Part shown: positions 6,807 through 10,555 of the stretch, piece by piece | Position numbering within the stretch: position 1 is the stretch's first letter | How the letters are laid out: each line of letters starts with the position of its first letter | DNA from: Chloroflexota bacterium | GTDB taxonomy: Bacteria; Chloroflexota; Anaerolineae; Aggregatilineales; UBA2796 | NCBI GenBank assembly: GCA_003695215.1 | Contig: RFIM01000320.1 | Coordinates: forward strand, 1 to 10,555 | DNA: 10,555 nucleotides | Direction: 5' to 3' | Notes under the pieces: generated by a model | Seen by the model: only the letters and a program-made list of their open reading frames with translations | Told to the model about the DNA's origin: nothing | Database searches by the model: none | Translations under genes and position numbers: made by a program

Positions 6807-7543
6807 GCGCGCTTGAAGTTCTCAGCTGCCCATTGCCAAGATGGATTGCCTGATTGCTCCAGCGCCTTGATCGCCTGCTCAACATCGTAGGCCACACGCC
6901 GAATCTCGACCTGCGCTGTGCCGTTGAAAGTGGCGATGACGTAGGCTGGACGCGGATCGTCTTTGGGCAAGCCAACGCTGCCGACGTTCACCACGCGCCA
7001 TGCGCCTAGCTCGCGATCCATGGCGATGTGTGTGTGTCCGCCGACGCCGAAGCGGCCTTCACGATCGAGGAAGTGATCGAGGATTTCATCGGCAGGCATA
7101 TCAGGCAGCAAGTTGGCTTCGTCGTTGCCAGGCGCGCCATGATAGCCGATTAGCCAGCCGTAATTGGGCACGTGCAGCTCAAGCTCAGGCGGCAGCTGGC
7201 TCAGATACTCGCAGTCGGCGTAGCTCAGGCGGCTGATTGTCCAATTATGGCATTGGTCGCGCTGTGCAAGCCACTCAGCGAAGTGCGCCCATTCTTCAGC
7301 ATCCTTCGGGCGCACTGGGCTGCGCTGCCCTGTGATCAGGCGCCGATCGGTGTTGCCGCTGATGACCCTGACGTTTGGCAAGCTGCGGATACATTGCAGG
7401 CACTCAGCAGGGTGCGCGCCCATCAAACATAGATCGCCCAGCACCCAGATTTGGTCAGGCGCAGCGTAAGCGCTCACATCGGCCAGAACTGCCTCAAGCG
7501 CGTGCAAATTGCCGTGAATATCCGAGAGTATGGCTAGTCGCAA
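6803..7543 (-). CDS. Calcineurin-like metallophosphoesterase (predicted phosphodiesterase)
   Basis: A 246-residue cytoplasmic protein of the YfcE/MJ0936-like branch of two-metal phosphoesterases, which hydrolyse phosphodiesters or phosphomonoesters; the real substrate is unknown. The metal-binding set is complete: SDIHGN (D8, H10), GDLC (D37), GNTD (N64), GYHG (H135) and GGHTH (H170, H172). I place the start at TTG 7543-7541 (product MRLAILSDIHGN). A Shine-Dalgarno GAGGA (7555-7551) sits 7 nt upstream, and the core beta strand begins right there. A longer reading frame back to 7603 is spurious: its extra 20 residues include GVRIPLPP, a translation of the tRNA-Ser gene. The gene follows the tRNA by 15 nt and probably shares its transcript. 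Its TAA (6805-6803) overlaps the TAG of the convergent kinase gene. Function in vivo is unassigned. Confidence 0.92.
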   Translation of the reverse strand: MRLAILSDIHGNLHALEAVLADVSAYAAPDQIWVLGDLCLMGAHPAECLQCIRSLPNVRVISGNTDRRLITGQRSPVRPKDAEEWAHFAEWLAQRDQCHNWTISRLSYADCEYLSQLPPELELHVPNYGWLIGYHGAPGNDEANLLPDMPADEILDHFLDREGRFGVGGHTHIAMDRELGAWRVVNVGSVGLPKDDPRPAYVIATFNGTAQVEIRRVAYDVEQAIKALEQSGNPSWQWAAENFKRA

Positions 7544-7550
7544 AGTGATG

Positions 7551-7646
<96 letters not shown>

Positions 7647-7661
7647 TCGATAGGCTTTCTA

Positions 7662-7690
7662 AGTGTAGCACAGAGCTGAGCGCTGGTCAA
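7662..7690 (-). promoter_or_regulatory. Sigma-70-type promoter of tRNA-Ser and the phosphoesterase gene
   Basis: On the minus strand TTGACC (7690-7685) and TACACT (7667-7662) are 17 bp apart, and TGC just before the -10 gives an extended -10. The predicted transcript start near 7655 is about 9 nt before the mature tRNA 5' end. Both boxes match the consensus at five and four of six positions. This is the clearest promoter in the window. Confidence 0.75.
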
Positions 7691-7701
7691 TGCAATCAAT
7701 G

Positions 7702-7760
7702 CGCCGAGTGCAGCAATTCGATAACATTTATTATCGGAAGTATGCAGCGCATGCTCGGCG
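7702..7760. repeat. Nested inverted repeats between the dehydrogenase gene and the tRNA promoter
   Basis: The outer arms CGCCGAG (7702-7708) and CTCGGCG (7754-7760) are perfect complements. They enclose an AT-rich inner hairpin, CGATAA (7719-7724) with TTATCG (7731-7736) around the loop CATTTA, which extends by two more base pairs if one G-U is allowed. The structure begins 6 nt beyond the dehydrogenase stop codon. It may end that transcript or stabilise its 3' end, but no T run follows on the minus strand, so it is not a standard intrinsic terminator. Its function is unknown. Confidence 0.45.
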
Positions 7761-7766
7761 AAGCCC

Positions 7767-8813
7767 TCAGTCCAGCTCAGGTAGCACAGCTAATTTGATG
7801 ACCTCACTGCGCGCCATGCGATTCAGGCCTTCTTCGACCTCGCGCAGCGAAATTTCGCCGCTAATCATCGGCTTGACGTTCACCTGACCGCTGATTAGCA
7901 TCTGCAGCGCCTGCTCGACCGTGCGCGGCGTGTGATGGAAAACGCCTTTGAGCGTGATCTCATCGTAATGCACGTGCGTTGCATCAAAGCTGACCTGCGT
8001 GCCGCCAGGCAAACCGCTGAATAGCACTACTGTGGCTGCAGGACGCGCCATCTGGCAAGCCATTTGCCAAGTCTCGGCGCTGCCCGCTGCCTCGATAACC
8101 ACGTCGGCGCCGCGCCCTTCGGTCAGTGCCCTAACTGCCGCGACCGCGTCTGTCTCAAGCGTGCTGATAGTGTGATCGGCGCCGAGCTGTGCTGCAACCG
8201 CGAGCCTGCCATGCGCGCGCCCAACTGCGATGACGCGAGAAGCGCCCATTGCCTTCGCCAGCTGGATTTGCATCAAGCCTTGCGCGCCGCTGCCGATGAT
8301 CGCCACAGTATCGCCAAGCGCGATCTCAGCGTAATTGATGCACAGCACAGCGCATGCCAAAGGCTCGATGAACGCTGCCTCAGCGAAGCTGAGGTGATCG
8401 GGAATTTTGTGCATATTCATGCTGACAATGTGCGCAGGCACGCGCAGATACTCGGCATAGGTGCCCCAGTTGAAGCGCGACTCAAGGTGCAGGCACAGCT
8501 GCGGCTTGCCACGCCGACAGTAATAGCACGCGCCGCACGGCGCCGAATTCGCTGCCGTGACGCGATCGCCCTCTTTGAAGCCTTGCACGCCCTTGCCAAG
8601 CGCCACAACCGTGCCCGCCCACTCGTGACCGAAGGGCATAGGTGGCTTGAAGAGCTTGTGCCCGCGCCTATAGGCTTTCAGATCAGTGCCGCAGGTAGTG
8701 GCTGCGCCAACTTTGACCACCACTTCGCCTTCCGCAGGCTCTGGAATGGGCACTTCGCGCAGCTCTAGCTGCCCTGCGCCTAGAAAGAACACGCCTTGCA
8801 TTGTTTGCGCCAT
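7767..8813 (-). CDS. Zinc-dependent medium-chain alcohol/polyol dehydrogenase
   Basis: A 348-residue cytoplasmic NAD(P)-dependent oxidoreductase of the sorbitol/threonine dehydrogenase type. The GroES-like N-terminal half carries the catalytic zinc set C41 (in CGTD), H63-E64 (in GHEW) and E150. It also has an intact structural zinc lobe with C93, C96, C99 and C107. The Rossmann half has GSGAQG (175-180). The position that usually carries an Asp gripping the NAD ribose at the end of the second strand is replaced here (VIAVGRAHGR, G198-R199), which hints at NADP; this is inference. I chose the ATG at 8813-8811 because it gives the usual family N-terminus. A longer frame to 8894 adds 27 unrelated residues, and an ATG 4 codons later is also possible. 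The Shine-Dalgarno is weak (AGAGAAG). The substrate (polyol, sugar alcohol, threonine or other) cannot be told from the sequence, and no pathway partner is adjacent. Confidence 0.92.
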   Translation of the reverse strand: MAQTMQGVFFLGAGQLELREVPIPEPAEGEVVVKVGAATTCGTDLKAYRRGHKLFKPPMPFGHEWAGTVVALGKGVQGFKEGDRVTAANSAPCGACYYCRRGKPQLCLHLESRFNWGTYAEYLRVPAHIVSMNMHKIPDHLSFAEAAFIEPLACAVLCINYAEIALGDTVAIIGSGAQGLMQIQLAKAMGASRVIAVGRAHGRLAVAAQLGADHTISTLETDAVAAVRALTEGRGADVVIEAAGSAETWQMACQMARPAATVVLFSGLPGGTQVSFDATHVHYDEITLKGVFHHTPRTVEQALQMLISGQVNVKPMISGEISLREVEEGLNRMARSEVIKLAVLPELD

Positions 8814-8856
8814 AGTGAGCCATCTTCTCTGAACATCTGTGTAGCCAATGCGGTGA

Positions 8857-8886
8857 AGTCTACCACTGGGCGCGGTGTTGAGGCAA
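8857..8886 (-). promoter_or_regulatory. Possible promoter of the zinc dehydrogenase
   Basis: On the minus strand TTGCCT (8886-8881) and TAGACT (8862-8857) are 18 bp apart, with TGG before the -10 (extended -10). Each box matches consensus at about four of six positions. It lies directly after the thioredoxin terminator, where a new promoter is needed. The leader would be about 37 nt long. Confidence 0.4.
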
Positions 8887-8890
8887 CTTG

Positions 8891-8926
8891 GCAAAGGGCG
8901 AGGTCAGCTTGATGAGCTGACCTCGC
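8891..8926 (-). terminator. Hairpin terminator of the thioredoxin gene
   Basis: AGCTGACCTCGC (8915-8926) and GCGAGGTCAGCT (8898-8909) form a perfect 12-bp stem with a 5-nt loop, 14 nt after the thioredoxin stop codon. On the minus strand it is followed by CCTTTGCC, a short and weak T tract, so termination may be partial. It separates the thioredoxin and dehydrogenase transcripts. Confidence 0.7.
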
Positions 8927-8940
8927 AGAAGGCATGCGTT

Positions 8941-9282
8941 TCAGGTTTGTTCAGGCGCGAGGTGCTTTTTCAGCTCGGCTTCGAGCTTATCGCGAGTGCG
9001 GTAGCCCACAATGTAGTGAACAGCGGCGCCATCTTTGAACAGGACGAGCGTGGGAATGCCCTGAATGTTGTACTGCTCAGTGGTCTGCGGATTGGAATCA
9101 ATATCTAGCTTGGCGACGCGCAAACGCCCTTCGAAGCGCGCTGCAACTTCGTCTACGATCGGCGCGATCATCTTGCAGGGCTGGCACCAATCCGCCCAAA
9201 AGTCTACCAAGACAGGCGTCGGGCTGCTCAGGACTTCGGCTGCGAAGCTGCTATCGGTCACATCAAAGGTGTGCTTTCCCAT
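8941..9282 (-). CDS. trxA: Thioredoxin with WCQPC active site
   Basis: A 113-residue cytosolic thiol-disulfide reductant, normal length for the family. It has the buried acid D27 (VDFWA), the redox pair in W32-C33-Q34-P35-C36, and the cis-proline P77 in GIPT. The fold order is typical through the last strand and helix (GYRTRDKLEAELKKHL). The active site carries Gln where most thioredoxins have Gly (WCGPC); the residues between the two cysteines tune redox potential, so its potential may be shifted. The start is ATG 9282-9280, preceded by AAGGA (9296-9292) at 9 nt. An open frame reaching back to 9576 lies opposite hrcA and is not real. It is transcribed away from hrcA out of a shared 79-bp control region and ends before a 12-bp hairpin. 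Confidence 0.95.
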   Translation of the reverse strand: MGKHTFDVTDSSFAAEVLSSPTPVLVDFWADWCQPCKMIAPIVDEVAARFEGRLRVAKLDIDSNPQTTEQYNIQGIPTLVLFKDGAAVHYIVGYRTRDKLEAELKKHLAPEQT

Positions 9283-9296
9283 CTTGACTCTTCCTT

Positions 9297-9322
9297 CATC
9301 AGCTGATGCTGCTACAATTGTA
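9297..9322. promoter_or_regulatory. Divergent trxA/hrcA control region with two palindromes and a symmetric -10
   Basis: TACAATTGTA (9313-9322) is a perfect palindrome, so each strand reads TACAAT, a good -10 box. On the minus strand it is preceded by TGG (extended -10) and points at trxA. On the plus strand it points at hrcA. CATCAGCTGATG (9297-9308) is a perfect 12-bp palindrome that would lie just after the trxA start point and in the -35 zone for hrcA, a natural operator position. A second ATTGTAC occurs at 9345-9351, matching 9317-9323. No clear -35 box is seen at 16-18 bp on either strand; a TTGACT at 9284-9289 is too far away. The classical HrcA operator (CIRCE) is absent. Confidence 0.45.
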
Positions 9323-9361
9323 CCATATCCACGAGGTAGCTGTGATTGTACTGGGACAGGT

Positions 9362-10441
9362 ATGGTAGACAGAGACTTAGACGCGGCAGGGCTGCCCGAA
9401 CTTACCGAGCGGCAAGAGAAAATCTTGGCCCTGATCATCCGCGAGTATACCAATAAGCCCGAGCCTGTTGGCAGCAAGTTTTTGGCAGAGACGTATCTCT
9501 CCAACCTGAGCAGCGCTACCATTCGCAACGAAATGGCGCGCCTTGAGGAACTCGGCTTGTTGGCTGCACCGCACACTTCAGCCGGCCGCGTGCCAACCGA
9601 AGTCGGCTATCGCTACTTCGTGCGCCGTCTGCTCTCAGACGAGCTTCCGCCTGATGAGAAACAGGCGCTCGACTCGGCTTTTGCGCCCGTGGCCAACGAT
9701 CTGGAGAGCGGCTTACGCCTGGCAGCAGCGCTGATGGCGCGCAAAGCACAAGGCGCCGCTCTGGTCACTTCGCCACGGGCGGTCAGCTGCCAATACAAGC
9801 ATTTGGCGCTGTTGGCCACGCAAGGGCGCGTGGTGATGATGGTCTTAGTGCTGCATGGCGGCGAGGTACGCCAACAAATGCTGACTCTGGCCGAAGTGCC
9901 TAGCCAGGAGCAGCTCAGCGCGCTTGCCGATCAGCTGAATGCTTTGTGCGAAGGCCTGAACGCCGAGCAAGTGCGCAGCCGCGCCAAGCAAGTGGAGAAC
10001 GAGTTGGCGCGCGAGATCATCGAAGTGATCGCCGACGTGATGGAGGAGGCGGATCGCGCGCCGATGCGCTTCACTTACCGCGAAGGGCTGAGCGAGATGC
10101 TGACGCTGTTCACTGAGCGCATTGGCGTGCAGCAAGCTATCCGCGCTATTGAAGAGCCACAAGTGCTGCAAGCTATTGTGGCAGAACTGCCCGATCAGGC
10201 GATTGGCGAAGTGCGCGTAGTGATCGGTGGCGAAGGGCGCTGGCAAGATATCCAGCATCTTGGCATGGTCATCAGCCGTTATGGCGTGCCCGAGCAGACC
10301 ACAGGCGCTTTGATGGTCTTAGGGCCGACGCGAATGCGCTATGGGCGCGCCGTGGCCACTGTGCGCTACATCGCAGGCTTGATCAGCGGCATGCTGCTGA
10401 CCATCTATAGCGAGAGCGCCGAGCGGCACGATAACGACTAA
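9362..10441 (+). CDS. hrcA: Heat-inducible transcription repressor HrcA
   Basis: A 359-residue dimeric repressor that, in characterised bacteria, binds the CIRCE inverted repeat before groESL and dnaK operons and needs GroEL to stay active. The N-terminal winged helix contains TERQEKILALIIREY (15-29), the recognition helix region SSATIRNEMARLEELGLL (50-67) and the family signature HTSAGRVPTEVGYRYFV (71-87). The C-terminal dimer domain ends with the typical VISRYG and GALMVLGPTRMRYGRAVATV blocks. The length is close to the usual 340-350. I chose ATG 9362 because it starts about 13 residues before the winged helix and has GGGA (9353-9356) 5 nt upstream. The upstream extension of the frame to 9065 crosses the promoter and the opposite thioredoxin gene. 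The gene is divergent from trxA and convergent with a probable dnaK. It has no CIRCE of its own in the window, so self-repression is not evident. Confidence 0.97.
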   Translation: MVDRDLDAAGLPELTERQEKILALIIREYTNKPEPVGSKFLAETYLSNLSSATIRNEMARLEELGLLAAPHTSAGRVPTEVGYRYFVRRLLSDELPPDEKQALDSAFAPVANDLESGLRLAAALMARKAQGAALVTSPRAVSCQYKHLALLATQGRVVMMVLVLHGGEVRQQMLTLAEVPSQEQLSALADQLNALCEGLNAEQVRSRAKQVENELAREIIEVIADVMEEADRAPMRFTYREGLSEMLTLFTERIGVQQAIRAIEEPQVLQAIVAELPDQAIGEVRVVIGGEGRWQDIQHLGMVISRYGVPEQTTGALMVLGPTRMRYGRAVATVRYIAGLISGMLLTIYSESAERHDND

Positions 10442-10474
10442 AAAAGCGGCGCGGATCGGCTGATCCGCGCCGCT
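10440..10474 (-). terminator. Strong intrinsic terminator for the convergent minus-strand gene
   Basis: A perfect 13-bp stem (10445-10457 with 10462-10474) and a 4-nt loop is very GC-rich. On the minus strand it is followed by five to six T (10445-10440), the classic layout for stopping transcripts of the gene entering from the right (probable dnaK). The T tract includes the last two bases of the hrcA stop codon. On the plus strand the hairpin follows hrcA directly but lacks a T run, so it would stop hrcA transcripts less efficiently. Confidence 0.88.
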
Positions 10475-10498
10475 GTGTGCCAGCCTAGCGTGGCAGGC

Positions 10499-10555
10499 TC
10501 AGTCCACCACTTCGCCTTCGACCACGTCTTCCTTATTTTTGCCGCGGCCATCGGG
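10499..10555 (-). CDS. dnaK: C-terminal end of a probable chaperone DnaK (5' part outside window)
   Basis: The minus strand reads in frame PDGRGKNKEDVVEGEVVD and then stop TGA (10501-10499). Only 18 residues are visible. A charged, flexible tail ending in DVVEGEVVD matches the DVV-[DE]-[AG]-E motif at the C-terminus of many bacterial DnaK (Hsp70) proteins. Its place next to hrcA, the regulator of dnaK in many bacteria, supports this. It converges on hrcA and has a strong terminator 25 nt after the stop. GrpE or DnaJ are less likely from the tail composition. The call rests on a short peptide and is therefore moderate. Confidence 0.65.
   Translation of the reverse strand, partial: PDGRGKNKEDVVEGEVVD

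Noticed and set aside
8064..8768. A 234-codon plus-strand frame opposite the zinc dehydrogenase
   Set aside because: The dehydrogenase on the other strand has all zinc ligands and the Rossmann motif; this frame has no recognisable domain.
9065..9361. N-terminal extension of the hrcA frame by 99 codons
   Set aside because: It crosses the thioredoxin gene and the divergent promoter; HrcA length and its N-terminal helix fit the ATG at 9362.
9283..9361. A CIRCE operator before hrcA
   Set aside because: No TTAGCACTC-N9-GAGTGCTAA or close variant is present; only the unrelated palindromes described above.
9283..9576. N-terminal extension of the thioredoxin frame by 98 codons
   Set aside because: It runs through the promoter region and antisense to hrcA; the ATG at 9282 has a Shine-Dalgarno and gives a standard-length thioredoxin.

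Overview
The window is a compact, GC-rich stretch (roughly 58-60% by eye) of a bacterial chromosome. It holds housekeeping genes plus one very large signalling gene. A Chloroflexota-like host (Anaerolineae or relatives) is my best guess. This rests on the style of the soluble Ser/Thr kinase (the opening LIGKTLGNYLISERIGRGGMATVY), the mix of GTG and TTG starts, and HrcA and DnaK genes that converge. It is an inference and no marker here proves it.

Layout. (1) 1-2504, plus strand: the 3' two thirds of an RNA-level block made of secA (its 5' part lies outside the window), a 99-codon hydrophobic protein whose start overlaps the secA stop, and a class I mannose-6-phosphate isomerase (manA). Spacing is so tight that the three are probably co-transcribed. 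(2) 2505-6806, plus strand: a short promoter-bearing gap with a 10-bp inverted repeat that buries the GTG start codon. It is followed by a 1410-residue protein fusing an intact Ser/Thr kinase, a STAND/NACHT-like P-loop NTPase and 14 WD40 blades (two seven-bladed propellers). This is the most unusual gene here. (3) 6803-7690, minus strand: a well-formed promoter, tRNA-Ser(UGA), and a calcineurin-like metallophosphoesterase that starts at a TTG only 15 nt after the tRNA. Its stop codon overlaps the stop of the kinase gene. (4) 7767-9282, minus strand: a zinc-dependent medium-chain dehydrogenase and a thioredoxin with an active site of WCQPC. The two are separated by a strong hairpin terminator and a probable new promoter. 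(5) 9283-10555: a palindrome-rich divergent control region, the heat-shock repressor gene hrcA on the plus strand, a terminator that serves the opposite strand, and the last 18 codons of a minus-strand gene that looks like dnaK.

How the genes relate: secA handles protein export, and hrcA, dnaK and trxA belong to protein quality control and redox upkeep. manA links fructose-6-phosphate to mannose metabolism. The kinase-STAND-WD40 protein has no obvious partner gene beside it, so its role (signalling scaffold or a conflict/immune sensor) cannot be read from context. No insertion sequence, integrase, CRISPR array or phage gene was seen. There is no gene-free stretch longer than about 130 bases.
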